Assembly: GCA_036507955.1 (NCBI GenBank)
Contig: DATCIH010000105.1
Location: forward strand, 1 to 54,856
Direction: 5' to 3'
Source: DATCIH01 sp036507955
GTDB taxonomy: Bacteria; Bacillota; Clostridia; Clostridiales; Clostridiaceae
Length of the DNA stretch: 54,856 nucleotides
In this document: positions 34,548 to 43,305 of the stretch, piece after piece
How positions within the stretch are numbered: position 1 is the first letter of the stretch
How the letters are laid out: every line of letters begins with the position of its first letter
Made by a program: the position numbers and the translations under genes
The notes under the pieces: generated by a model
Database searches by the model: none
The model's input: only the letters and a program-made list of their open reading frames with translations
What the model was told of the DNA's origin: nothing

Positions 34548-34595
34548 CCTTTGTATCTACCTACACATAGTATACAAAGGCTTTATATTTGTCAA
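34548..34595 (-). promoter_or_regulatory. Promoter and inverted-repeat operator of the MFS gene
   Basis: On the minus strand, TTGACA (34595-34590) and TACTAT (34572-34567) are 17 bp apart. CCTTTGTAT and ATACAAAGG form a perfect 9-bp inverted repeat with a 15-nt centre (34548-34580) that spans the -10 and start of transcription. One arm overlaps the ribosome site. This layout suits a repressor. Confidence 0.65.
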
Positions 34596-34646
34596 TCTTC
34601 ATATAATATCTAAAAATATATATAAGTTAATTAGGAGGGTTTATTA

Positions 34647-35420
34647 ATGTCAAAATCAATTATTGTAGCACAGCTGTACACTCTAAGAGATTTCATGAAG
34701 ACACCAGAGGATTTAAGTGTTACCTTTAAAAAGGTAAAGGAAATTGGCTATAATGCTGTCCAAGTTTCAGGAATAGGACCAATAGAAGATGAATTTATTA
34801 AGGAGGTTGCAAAAAGGGAAGACTTAAATATTTGTGCTACCCATATAGCTTACGATAGATTTAGTTCGGATATGGAGGGCGTTATAAAGGAGCATAAACT
34901 TTGGAATTGTGAATATGTTGGAATAGGTGCAATGCCTGAAGTCTATAGAGGAAGTAAGGAAGGTTTCATAAAGTTTGCAAAGGAAGCCTCAGACTATGGC
35001 AAAATCTTACTTGAAAATGGACTTCATCTTATATACCATAATCATAACTTTGAATTTAAGAAGTTTGATGGTTTGACAGGTCTTGAAATCTTGTTTCAAG
35101 AGACTGATCCTAGATATTTTCAATTTGAAATTGATACCTACTGGGTACAAGTTGGTGGTGGAGACCCAATTGCTTGGATTAAGAAAATGAAGGGTAGAAT
35201 GGATGTTGTACACTTTAAGGATATGGTTACCTCTTCAAACAATACTCAGATTATGGCAGAGGTCGGAGAAGGTAATCTAAATTGGGAGGGCATCATTGGA
35301 GCCTGTGATGATATAGGCGCGAAATGGTGTGCAGTGGAGCAGGATAAATGTGAGAGAGATCCCTTCGAGTCCTTAAAAATAAGTTTACAAAACTTAAAAA
35401 AATTGGGATGTAAGTTTTAG
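34647..35420 (+). CDS. Sugar phosphate isomerase/epimerase
   Basis: The 257-residue TIM-barrel protein has YNAVQVSGIGP, LIYHNHNFEFKKFDG with His and Glu, FQFEIDTYWVQVGGGDP with a metal Asp, VVHFKDM and WCAVEQDKCERDPFESL. These are typical of the IolE/xylose-isomerase-like family, and the metal site appears complete. It probably isomerises or epimerises a sugar or cyclitol. Start ATG after AGGAGGG. It is monocistronic, ending before the palindromic repeat copy 2. Confidence 0.88.
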   Translation: MSKSIIVAQLYTLRDFMKTPEDLSVTFKKVKEIGYNAVQVSGIGPIEDEFIKEVAKREDLNICATHIAYDRFSSDMEGVIKEHKLWNCEYVGIGAMPEVYRGSKEGFIKFAKEASDYGKILLENGLHLIYHNHNFEFKKFDGLTGLEILFQETDPRYFQFEIDTYWVQVGGGDPIAWIKKMKGRMDVVHFKDMVTSSNNTQIMAEVGEGNLNWEGIIGACDDIGAKWCAVEQDKCERDPFESLKISLQNLKKLGCKF

Positions 35421-35504
35421 ATTTATTCTAACCTACATAAATTTCATCATGTAAGGGGCCTTAGAGCTAATTCAACCTTGATTAGCTACAAGAGTAGCTA
35501 GTAC

Positions 35505-35546
35505 GATTAAAATGAATTGGGACACAACTAAAGTTGTGTCCCAGAA
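35505..35546. repeat. Dispersed palindromic repeat, copy 2, acting as terminator
   Basis: The core (11-bp arms GGGACACAACT/AGTTGTGTCCC, 2-nt centre) is identical to copy 1 at 18339-18379, and the left flank GATTAAAATGAATT is close to that copy's. Like copy 1 it lies between convergent genes, directly after the glutamine synthetase stop on the minus strand. Confidence 0.7.
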
Positions 35547-35562
35547 TTATTATTTAATAATT

Positions 35563-37656
35563 TTATACGTAGAATAATAGATCGCCATAGGTTGGGAATG
35601 GCCAAAATTCTTTATCTACTAAGGTTTCTAATTTGTCAGCATCTTTTCTCAATATTGCCATTTTTTCAAATACATCGAATCTATAGAAAGCTGCTAATTC
35701 ATAGGTATCACTTTCAAATTCAAGAGCCTTCTCAATGGAAGCTTCCAAGATAGTTGTATTTTTCTTTAAGGAAGCAGCTAAAGCTGAAACCTCTATTAAT
35801 AACTCTGTTTGAGTAGATATGTCAGTTGCTACTCCAGTTGAGTTTATAGCATTTATTGAAGTGGCAAGGCTTGTAGTAAATTTGATTACTGCTGGTAGTA
35901 TCTGACGTTTAGCAATCTCTACAGTTGTTAAAGCCTCTATATTTATACTCTTACTATAATTCTCTAAGGATATTTCATATCTTGAATGCATTTCTACTCT
36001 GCTTAGAACCCCATGTTTTTCCATTACTAAAAGATTCTTTTCAGATATTAAAGCCTTAATGGATTCAACAGTGGTCTTTATATTAGGTAGACCTCTCTTT
36101 TCAGCTTCAGTAATCCAGCCCTCTGAATACCCATTACCATTGTATATAATTTTCTTGTTTTCCTTTACGATTTCAGCTAATATAATCTGAACTTCAGTAG
36201 TAACATCCTTTGCTCCCTCAAGTCTATCCGCAATATTTGATAAAACTTCAGCAACGATTGCATTTAAGGTGTAGTTTGGTGATGCAATGGATGCTGAGGA
36301 CGGAACCATTCTAAATTCGAACTTATTACCAGTAAAGGCAAAAGGTGAGGTTCTATTTCTATCAGTGGCATCCTTAGGAAGTGGTGGAAGTGTGGTTACA
36401 CCTATCTTTAAATCCTTAGCTGACTTAGAACTATTAGCTCCACCATTTTCGATTTGATCTAGTATATCTTGAAGCTGTTCTCCTAGAAATATTGATATTA
36501 TTGCAGGAGGAGCTTCATTTGCACCTAATCTATGATCATTTCCTGGATTAGCTGCAGAAACTCTTAATAAATCAGAATAATCATCAACGGCTTTTACAAC
36601 AGCTGTTAAGAAAATAAGAAATTGAGCATTATCGTGTGGAGTTTTACCTGGCTCTAAAAGATTTTGACCATCATCTGTGGCCATTGACCAGTTATTATGC
36701 TTACCGGAACCATTGATTCCTGCAAAAGGTTTTTCATGAAGCAAGCATACTAAATCATGTCGAAGCGCTACTTTTTTCATTATTTCCATTGTTAATTGGT
36801 TGTGATCAGTTGCAATATTAGTGCTAGTAAATACTGGAGCTAGCTCATGCTGTGCAGGAGCAACTTCATTATGCTTTGTTTTAGCTGCAACCCCTAATTT
36901 CCAAAGTTCTTCATCAACTTCCTTCATATATTCAGAAACTCTTTCTTTTAAAACACCAAAATAGTGGTCTTCCATTTCCTGTCCCTTTGGAGGCATTGCT
37001 CCAAACAAAGTTCTTCCTGTATATATTAAATCTTTTCTTTGATCATGGACCTTCTTATCAACAAGAAAATATTCCTGTTCTGGTCCCACTGTAGTTATTA
37101 CTCTTTTAGATGTGGTATTTCCTAATACTTTAAGTACACGCATAGCTTGTTTTGACAAAGCTTCCATAGAACGAAGCAAAGGTGTCTTTTTATCTAAAGC
37201 TTCACCTGTATAGGAACAAAAGGCAGTAGGTATACATAGGGAACCATCCTTTAAGAAGGCTGGTGATGTACAATCCCATGCAGTATAGCCTCTTGCTTCG
37301 AAAGTTGACCTTATTCCGCCAGAGGGGAAGGAAGAAGCGTCAGGTTCTCCTTTAATTAATTCCTTGCCTGAAAATTCGAGTACTACTCTTCCATCGGCTG
37401 TTGGTGATATGAAAGAATCGTGTTTTTCAGCTGTAATACCAGTCAAAGGTTGGAACCAGTGTGTAAAGTGAGTTGCACCCTTCTCAATTGCCCAATCCTT
37501 CATAGCATTTGCAACTATTTCTGCAACAGTAGGGTCTAGTGGTAGTCCATCGTCTATTGTCTTTTTTAAAGCTTTATAAGTAGCCTTAGGAAGACGTTCC
37601 CTCATCAATGAATCGTTAAAAACATTTGAACCAAATACTTCAGTCAATTTTGTCAT
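35563..37656 (-). CDS. glnN: Glutamine synthetase type III
   Basis: The 697-residue enzyme makes glutamine from glutamate, ammonia and ATP. The length and N-terminus (FGSNVFND near residue 10, ATHFTHWFQPLTGITAEKHDSF) are those of the large GSIII class, not GSI (about 450 residues). Catalytic segments include TVGPEQEYFLVD, KHNEVAPAQHELAPVF, NGSGKHNNWSM and RLGANEAPPAI. It likely acts as a hexamer or dodecamer. It has its own promoter and leader hairpin and ends at the palindromic repeat. Confidence 0.96.
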   Translation of the reverse strand: MTKLTEVFGSNVFNDSLMRERLPKATYKALKKTIDDGLPLDPTVAEIVANAMKDWAIEKGATHFTHWFQPLTGITAEKHDSFISPTADGRVVLEFSGKELIKGEPDASSFPSGGIRSTFEARGYTAWDCTSPAFLKDGSLCIPTAFCSYTGEALDKKTPLLRSMEALSKQAMRVLKVLGNTTSKRVITTVGPEQEYFLVDKKVHDQRKDLIYTGRTLFGAMPPKGQEMEDHYFGVLKERVSEYMKEVDEELWKLGVAAKTKHNEVAPAQHELAPVFTSTNIATDHNQLTMEIMKKVALRHDLVCLLHEKPFAGINGSGKHNNWSMATDDGQNLLEPGKTPHDNAQFLIFLTAVVKAVDDYSDLLRVSAANPGNDHRLGANEAPPAIISIFLGEQLQDILDQIENGGANSSKSAKDLKIGVTTLPPLPKDATDRNRTSPFAFTGNKFEFRMVPSSASIASPNYTLNAIVAEVLSNIADRLEGAKDVTTEVQIILAEIVKENKKIIYNGNGYSEGWITEAEKRGLPNIKTTVESIKALISEKNLLVMEKHGVLSRVEMHSRYEISLENYSKSINIEALTTVEIAKRQILPAVIKFTTSLATSINAINSTGVATDISTQTELLIEVSALAASLKKNTTILEASIEKALEFESDTYELAAFYRFDVFEKMAILRKDADKLETLVDKEFWPFPTYGDLLFYV

Positions 37657-37760
37657 TTTATAACCCCTTTCTATTTGCTAACTTGAACCCTAGAGTTCTT
37701 TATTCTCACATATTTTTTACTTGTATATCATTGGCCAAATAAAAGCCAAGATAAAAAGAA

Positions 37761-37830
37761 TAAAAAAGCGTACCCCAAACGCTATAAGTTATAATACATT
37801 AATAATAATATATTAGACGAATTAATTCAA
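37761..37830 (-). promoter_or_regulatory. Promoter and leader hairpin of the glutamine synthetase gene
   Basis: On the minus strand, TTGAAT (37830-37825) and TATTAT (37807-37802) are 17 bp apart. About 12 nt beyond the predicted transcript start is a short terminator-like hairpin: AGCGT-7 nt-ACGCT (37783-37767) followed by TTTTTT. It lies some 110 nt before the start codon and could be an attenuator. The remaining leader shows no further clear structure. Confidence 0.45.
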
Positions 37831-37907
37831 GGGAAAAATACAATTATGAATAGATTATTTATAAAAGTTTCAGAATAGACCATTTAAAAATGTATATATA
37901 TGTTAAA

Positions 37908-37955
37908 TAATAAAAAAATAATACCTGTAATGGCTGCAATAAGCCATTACAGGTA
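37908..37955 (-). terminator. Terminator after the AraC regulator gene
   Basis: A perfect 14-bp stem (TACCTGTAATGGCT/AGCCATTACAGGTA, 6-nt loop) is followed on the minus strand by a T-rich run. It lies about 100 nt beyond the regulator's stop codon within the roughly 400-bp gap before the glutamine synthetase gene. Confidence 0.85.
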
Positions 37956-38053
37956 AAGGAGAGATTGTTTTATTTTGAAAGCAACATAATTAGTAGGTTG
38001 CATAATAACACGAAAGTCAGCTTTGCTCCTTATAATTAAACCACTAGTATTTT

Positions 38054-38902
38054 CTAGTCAATTTTTGTTTTTATAAACGCAGAGGGGGAATAGCCTTTGA
38101 CTTGTTTAAATACCCGGTTGAAAGTTCGTATACTACCAAAGCCTGTCAAAAATGCAACTTCAGTTACAGAATTATCTTTTTGACTGAAATATTCTATAGC
38201 CTTTGATACCCTATAATTATTGAGATATTGACCAAAAGTCATCCCAGTAGCTTCTTTAAAAAAACGTGTAAAATGATATATACTAAAATTAGCAACAGAG
38301 GCAATTTCAACTAAGGTTATATTCTTATCATGGTTATCTTCAACATATTGAAATACCTGATCCAGTCTTTCCAGTCTTTTTAGGTGAGAGGCCATTTCAT
38401 TAAAGGAATAAGTTTCTGTAGGTATATATCTGATGAGTATCACCATAATATCAAACAATCTTGCCTTCATAGCTAATTTATAGCCTTCATTTTTATTATT
38501 GTATTCGGAAAATATATTTAGCATCTGCTTTTCAATTATCTGATGAGGATTGATGCCTTCTATTTTTTCAATGGGAGGCTTGAACAAAACCTCTTTAAAT
38601 CTTTTGCTTTTTACCATAGTGGTAAAAGCTTCAAAATAAGACATTTCAAAGTGCAATATAATTCTTTTAACATTTAGGCAATTTGGAAGGAAATAATGGA
38701 CATCACCTCCATTTATAAGAAGAATATCACCAGAATTCAAAGTATATATTTCGCTGTTCACACCTATTTTTAAGTTCCCATCTAATATATAGACAACTTC
38801 TACTGCCTCATGCCAATGTGGTGGAAATTCAGAGATGTCTGCAATAAATATATTTAATTGAGTATCTGAGTCGAGTAGTGTTTTTTGATGCCAAGCTTGC
38901 AT
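38054..38902 (-). CDS. AraC-family transcriptional regulator with cupin sensor domain
   Basis: The 282-residue protein has an N-terminal cupin-type sugar-binding domain (FPPHWHEAVEVVYILDGNLKIGVN, GDILLINGGDVHYF) and two C-terminal helix-turn-helix motifs (TLVEIASVANFSIYHFTRFFKEATGMTF, split by the second motif VTEVAFLTGFGSIRTFNRVFKQVKGYSP). Such regulators usually activate sugar or metabolite genes in response to a ligand. No clear target gene is adjacent on its own strand. The divergent or nearby sugar genes (glycerate kinase, PfkB kinase, sugar isomerase) are candidates. Confidence 0.9.
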   Translation of the reverse strand: MQAWHQKTLLDSDTQLNIFIADISEFPPHWHEAVEVVYILDGNLKIGVNSEIYTLNSGDILLINGGDVHYFLPNCLNVKRIILHFEMSYFEAFTTMVKSKRFKEVLFKPPIEKIEGINPHQIIEKQMLNIFSEYNNKNEGYKLAMKARLFDIMVILIRYIPTETYSFNEMASHLKRLERLDQVFQYVEDNHDKNITLVEIASVANFSIYHFTRFFKEATGMTFGQYLNNYRVSKAIEYFSQKDNSVTEVAFLTGFGSIRTFNRVFKQVKGYSPSAFIKTKID

Positions 38903-39017
38903 AATTATATCTCCTTAATAATGATTATTAATATAATCAAAGCAAGCATCAATCGATACTTGCTTTAATTCTTTTATGCTTTGTATCAGCATAAGCTGTA
39001 ATTTATTTTATTATAAT

Positions 39018-40331
39018 TTAGCTAAAACTTAATGTATTTACAACGAACATAATGACAAATAGAATTGAAACTACATACATTGCAAAGGGAATATCTTTTT
39101 TCTTACCAGTAAATAGCTTTATAACAACATAAGAAACGAAACCAAAAGCTAAACCATCAGTAATGGAATAGGTAAGTAGAGTCAATATCATTGTTAAAAA
39201 TACTGGTAAACCTTCTGTGAAATCGCTAAAGTCAATTTTAGTAATTGGTTCCATCATTAGAAGACCAACAAGAACTAAAACTGGAGCTGTAGCATAACCA
39301 GGGACTAGTGCAAATATTGGAGCTAAGAATAAGGATAAACCAAATAATATTGCTATAACTAAACCAGTTAAGCCAGTTCTTCCTCCCTCAGAGATTCCTG
39401 AAGCCGATTCAATAAAAACAACTGGAGTTGAGGTACCAAGACAAGCACCTAAAGTAGATCCTATAGCATCCGCAGTCAATACCTTATCAGCATTGATTAC
39501 ATTTCCCTTAGCATCTAGATAGCCAGCTTTTGTAGCTAATCCAATTAAGGTTCCAACACTATCAAATACATCAATAAATAACATACTTATTATTACAGGT
39601 ATGATTTTAAATATATCCTTCCACATATCGCCAAAATCAAAACCAAAAATAACTGGAGTTAAACTTGGAGGTGTTGAAACAAGAGAACTTGGTAGCTTAA
39701 CGAATCCAAATATAATGGCTAAGATTGTTACTGTAAACATTCCAATTATAAAAGAGCCTTTTACTTTTCTTTGATATAATATTGCAATTAGTATTATTCC
39801 AAATATAGCAAGCAGCACTGTCCAATCTTTTAAATTACCAAGTTGAACTAAAGTATCAGCATTCTTAATTATTATATGACCATTTTGTAAACCTATGAAA
39901 GCTATAAACAAACCGATAGAAATACTTATAGCAATTTTTAAGGACTGGGGAACACTATCAATAATAAATTGTCTAACTCTAAAGAAATTAAGAAGTAAAA
40001 ATATGATACCTTCAACAAAGGATGCTGCTAATGCAACTCTCCAAGAAATACCCATGGAAATACATACTGTGTAAGTAAAGAAAGCATTAAGTCCCATACC
40101 TGGTGCCATACCAAAAGGATAATTTGACACGAAACACATGATTAAAGTACCAATTAAGCAGGCTAGAGCAGTAGCTGTAAATACAGCAGAAAATGGCATT
40201 CCTGAAGCAGATAAAATACCTGGATTAACTGATAATATGTAAGCCATTGTCATAAAAGTAGTCAACCCTGCAAGAACTTCAGTCCTAACTGTAGTTTTAT
40301 TTTTTGTCAAATGAAAAAGTTTTTCTAACAT
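39018..40331 (-). CDS. NCS2-family purine permease (AzgA-like)
   Basis: The 437-residue permease has about twelve to fourteen hydrophobic segments. Family signatures are TTFMTMAYILSVNPGIL near the N-terminus, GMAPGMGLNAFFTYTV, IDVFDSVGTLIG and STPVVFIESASGISEGGRTGL. AzgA-like proteins take up adenine, guanine and hypoxanthine with protons. The ATG at 40331 follows AAGGGGG and matches the family start; a longer frame of 17 codons upstream covers the promoter. No purine riboswitch is visible in the leader. Confidence 0.93.
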   Translation of the reverse strand: MLEKLFHLTKNKTTVRTEVLAGLTTFMTMAYILSVNPGILSASGMPFSAVFTATALACLIGTLIMCFVSNYPFGMAPGMGLNAFFTYTVCISMGISWRVALAASFVEGIIFLLLNFFRVRQFIIDSVPQSLKIAISISIGLFIAFIGLQNGHIIIKNADTLVQLGNLKDWTVLLAIFGIILIAILYQRKVKGSFIIGMFTVTILAIIFGFVKLPSSLVSTPPSLTPVIFGFDFGDMWKDIFKIIPVIISMLFIDVFDSVGTLIGLATKAGYLDAKGNVINADKVLTADAIGSTLGACLGTSTPVVFIESASGISEGGRTGLTGLVIAILFGLSLFLAPIFALVPGYATAPVLVLVGLLMMEPITKIDFSDFTEGLPVFLTMILTLLTYSITDGLAFGFVSYVVIKLFTGKKKDIPFAMYVVSILFVIMFVVNTLSFS

Positions 40332-40369
40332 GTTACAGAATTCCCCCTTAAAATTAATATTATATGTAA

Positions 40370-40398
40370 ATGTTAACAACAATAAGTGTAAACGTCAA
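40370..40398 (-). promoter_or_regulatory. Promoter of the purine permease gene
   Basis: On the minus strand, TTGACG and TAACAT are separated by 17 bp, about 40 nt before the start codon. Confidence 0.55.
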
Positions 40399-40503
40399 TC
40401 AAATAATAGAATTAAATTCAAATATTTTGAGTATAATTATCCTTTCATTGTTTATTATAAAAAAAAGTAAGATAATATATATAATAAGTTTTAGGAGGAT
40501 TTT

Positions 40504-41628
40504 ATGAAAATTGTTTTAGCACCTGACTCATTTAAGGAAAGCATAACAGCAACAGAAGCAACAGAAGGTATGAAAAGTGGAATATTAAAAGTTGATAAAA
40601 ACATTGAAATCCTTGAGCTTCCTATGGCAGATGGAGGAGAAGGAACCTTAAAGGCAATAATTCTAGCAAATAGTGGTGAATTTCATGAGAAGATGGTTAA
40701 CTCTCCACTTAAAGAGAAGGTTTTAGCTAAATTTGGGAGTTATAAAGATACTATTGTAATTGAGATGGCAGAGGCTTCAGGCTTAGCATTAGTAGATAGA
40801 ACAAAAAGAGACCCTAGCTATTTGACCACCTATGGAACAGGAGAATTAATAAAGGAAGCCCTAGATAGGAAAGCAAAAAATATAATTATAACTCTTGGAG
40901 GAAGCGCTACAAATGATGGGGGGGTTGGAATCCTAAAAGCTCTAGGAGTAGTGTTTTTGGATAAGTATAAAAATGAACTGGATGATGGTGGACTACCATT
41001 AAAAAATTTACATAAAATTGATTTTACAAACTTGGATAAAAGAATTTTTGAAGCAGATATAATTGTAGCATGTGATGTTAATAATAAGCTTTTGGGTAAT
41101 GAGGGTGCAAGCTATGTCTTTGGACCTCAAAAGGGAGCATCCCTATCATTGGTGAAGGAACTAGATGAAGCTCTTGAAAACTTTTCAAGGGTGGTTCATG
41201 AACAATTAGACCTTGATTTGAATGAAATTGTAGGAGGGGGTGCAGCTGGTGGCACGGGAGCTTCTATAATTGGTATATTAAAGGGTAGGATGAAAAGGGG
41301 TATAGATGTAGTAATTGAAAGCTCTGGTTTTAAAGATAGAATAAAGGGAGCAGATTATATATTTACTGGGGAAGGGGGTATAGATGGACAGACTATTTTG
41401 GGAAAGACCATTTATGGGATTGCTAGGGAAGGAAAAAAACAAGGCATACCGGTTATTGCTTTTGCTGGGAAGGTTAGTCCTGAATGCTCTAATCTTTATG
41501 CGGAGGGCTTAAGTGCAGTATTTTGCATAAATAAAGAAGCAACCACTTTGGAGGTTGCCTTAAAGTCCACAAAGGAAAATCTGGAATTAGCTGTAGAAAA
41601 CGTAATGAGACTTATAATGCTGAAATAA
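40504..41628 (+). CDS. Glycerate kinase (GarK/GlxK family)
   Basis: The 374-residue enzyme phosphorylates D-glycerate. It begins KIVLAPDSFKESITATEA and has the glycine-rich motifs PMADGGEGTL, LGGSATNDGGVGIL, GGGAAGGTGAS and FTGEGGIDGQT that define the family. Length is normal. It is monocistronic with an AGGAGG ribosome site and ends 4 bp from the convergent UPF0303 gene. In catabolism of glycerate-yielding sugars its product enters glycolysis as 2-phosphoglycerate. Confidence 0.94.
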   Translation: MKIVLAPDSFKESITATEATEGMKSGILKVDKNIEILELPMADGGEGTLKAIILANSGEFHEKMVNSPLKEKVLAKFGSYKDTIVIEMAEASGLALVDRTKRDPSYLTTYGTGELIKEALDRKAKNIIITLGGSATNDGGVGILKALGVVFLDKYKNELDDGGLPLKNLHKIDFTNLDKRIFEADIIVACDVNNKLLGNEGASYVFGPQKGASLSLVKELDEALENFSRVVHEQLDLDLNEIVGGGAAGGTGASIIGILKGRMKRGIDVVIESSGFKDRIKGADYIFTGEGGIDGQTILGKTIYGIAREGKKQGIPVIAFAGKVSPECSNLYAEGLSAVFCINKEATTLEVALKSTKENLELAVENVMRLIMLK

Positions 41629-41632
41629 TAAA

Positions 41633-42103
41633 CTACTTTTTTAAACTAAGAAAGTTTCTTATTCCCTCAGCTGCAGTGCTATGATCGTCTTCTCCTGTAA
41701 GGCCAGAAACTGTTACTGAACCTACTGCCCCTTTTCCCATTATTATAAGTGGGAAGGAACCTCCTTCACCTTGATATTCATCTGTATTTAATCCAGTTGC
41801 TTCTTTAAAGGTTGTACCTTCAGCCTTATACTTTTCTCCCATGTACAATGAGCTGTGAGCAAATTTGATAGTCACATTGCTCTTAGTATTTAGCCAATAT
41901 ATATTTTCTTTAGTTGTACCTTCCATAAGGTGGGTAAATAGCGGGGTACTATCTTTTACTATACATACGGCTATACCTTTTCCTATTTTCTCTTTTGCAA
42001 TATTGATTATAATTAATCCTAGGCTTAAGGCATCTTCATTAGTAAAGGTTGTAAACTGTAATGCTTCTTCTTGGGCTAATAACTCTGTTAGTAATTCATT
42101 CAT
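41633..42103 (-). CDS. UPF0303 / GlcG-HbpS-like protein
   Basis: The 156-residue protein fits the UPF0303 branch of the HbpS/GlcG family: the pattern GKGIAVCIVKDSTPLFTHLMEG, an N-terminal helix, then GSFPLIIMGKGAVGSVTVSGL and HSTAAEGI near the end. Some relatives bind haem or cobalamin, but the function of UPF0303 proteins is not settled. No signal peptide. It lies 66 nt after the PfkB-family kinase gene on the same strand and may be cotranscribed with it. Confidence 0.85.
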   Translation of the reverse strand: MNELLTELLAQEEALQFTTFTNEDALSLGLIIINIAKEKIGKGIAVCIVKDSTPLFTHLMEGTTKENIYWLNTKSNVTIKFAHSSLYMGEKYKAEGTTFKEATGLNTDEYQGEGGSFPLIIMGKGAVGSVTVSGLTGEDDHSTAAEGIRNFLSLKK

Positions 42104-42169
42104 ATTGTTCCCTCACTTTATTAATCATTTATTTAATTATATAACACATATTCTTGCGCCGCAATAACA

Positions 42170-43060
42170 CTATTTTATTAAGGATAATATATCTTGTAGA
42201 CTAGGTGGATTTAGAGCAAAGGGGAATCGAGTACATACATTTGCAGCAACTGAGGCAGCAAATTTAACCGTTAATTCATCATCTAAATTATTTAATATGC
42301 CATGAAGAACCCCCGCTCTAAAAGTGTCACCTGCGCCTAGGGTACTCTTAACTTGTATATGGTAGGGAGTAATCTCATATATGTAATTACCTCTTCCATA
42401 TAGTATTTTGTCTGCCCCAAAGGTGAAGATAACCAACCCCTTTGTATTACTAGTATACTTTTTGAAAAGCTCGTTTTCATTTAAGTCCTTGTAATTATTT
42501 TCAATATATTCTTTAGATATTATTGTTGCAGCGGCTCCTTTATTTAATATGCTATCAGGTGGGCAGTCTATGGTAATGTAGTTTTTATTATATTTAGAAG
42601 AAAGCTTAGAGACTTCTTCTGACTCATCACTAAAAAAAGGATCTATGGATATGATATCTGCAAGCTTAATTGCATTTTCGTCTGGTTTAGACCACCGTTT
42701 AGTTCCAGAAAAAAAGCTATTAAAAGTGCCAAAGACTGTTCTGGTTTTCGCTCCTATAATAACAAGGTCCTCTACTCCTAAATAGCTTGAATCATAAATC
42801 ATACCATCACAATCAATATTATATCTTTTATAGAAATCCTTTATAGGATCGTTTGTATTTGATCCAAGAAAAGGACCATCTATTTTTACTTTATAACCAA
42901 GATTACTCAATATAAGCGCTGAATTTCCAGTCTCACCTCCAGGAACCCTGTAGGTTTCAAGTATTTCTCCATAGGTATCTTCCCTAGGATATTCTTTTAA
43001 TTTATGTATTATTGATAATATAGTCATACCATATAGGTATATAAATTTATTTGTATCCAC
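42170..43060 (-). CDS. PfkB-family carbohydrate kinase
   Basis: The 296-residue kinase has the PfkB C-terminal signature STLGAGDTFRAGVLHG with the catalytic Asp in GAGD, and an N-terminal RVPGGETGNSALILSNLG substrate-binding segment. GGETGNSA differs from the GGxxxN of ribokinases, so the sugar is not predicted. GTG start after GGAGG. It probably forms a unit with the UPF0303 gene. It lies beside a decayed sugar-sensing locus. Confidence 0.88.
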   Translation of the reverse strand: MDTNKFIYLYGMTILSIIHKLKEYPREDTYGEILETYRVPGGETGNSALILSNLGYKVKIDGPFLGSNTNDPIKDFYKRYNIDCDGMIYDSSYLGVEDLVIIGAKTRTVFGTFNSFFSGTKRWSKPDENAIKLADIISIDPFFSDESEEVSKLSSKYNKNYITIDCPPDSILNKGAAATIISKEYIENNYKDLNENELFKKYTSNTKGLVIFTFGADKILYGRGNYIYEITPYHIQVKSTLGAGDTFRAGVLHGILNNLDDELTVKFAASVAANVCTRFPFALNPPSLQDILSLIK

Positions 43061-43305
43061 AGTGCACCTCCTAGAATTAATAATAAATAAATAGTATCAT
43101 TAAAGGAGTTATAAATAAAGGCATTTGTTAGTAATTTTGGATTATGACATAATATGCCCAATTGTGATGCCAAAAAAATAATATGAGGATCTGCTAAAGG
43201 AAATAATAAGAGTAAGATGAGATAAATCTTTTTAATTTATTAATTTTAGTGTAAAATTAATTCAAATAAAGGAATTTATTAATAACTTCTTTGGGGAATA
43301 TTAAA

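Noticed and set aside
40332..40503. Purine riboswitch upstream of the NCS2 permease
   Set aside because: A promoter lies about 40 nt before the start; no aptamer-like helices are present.
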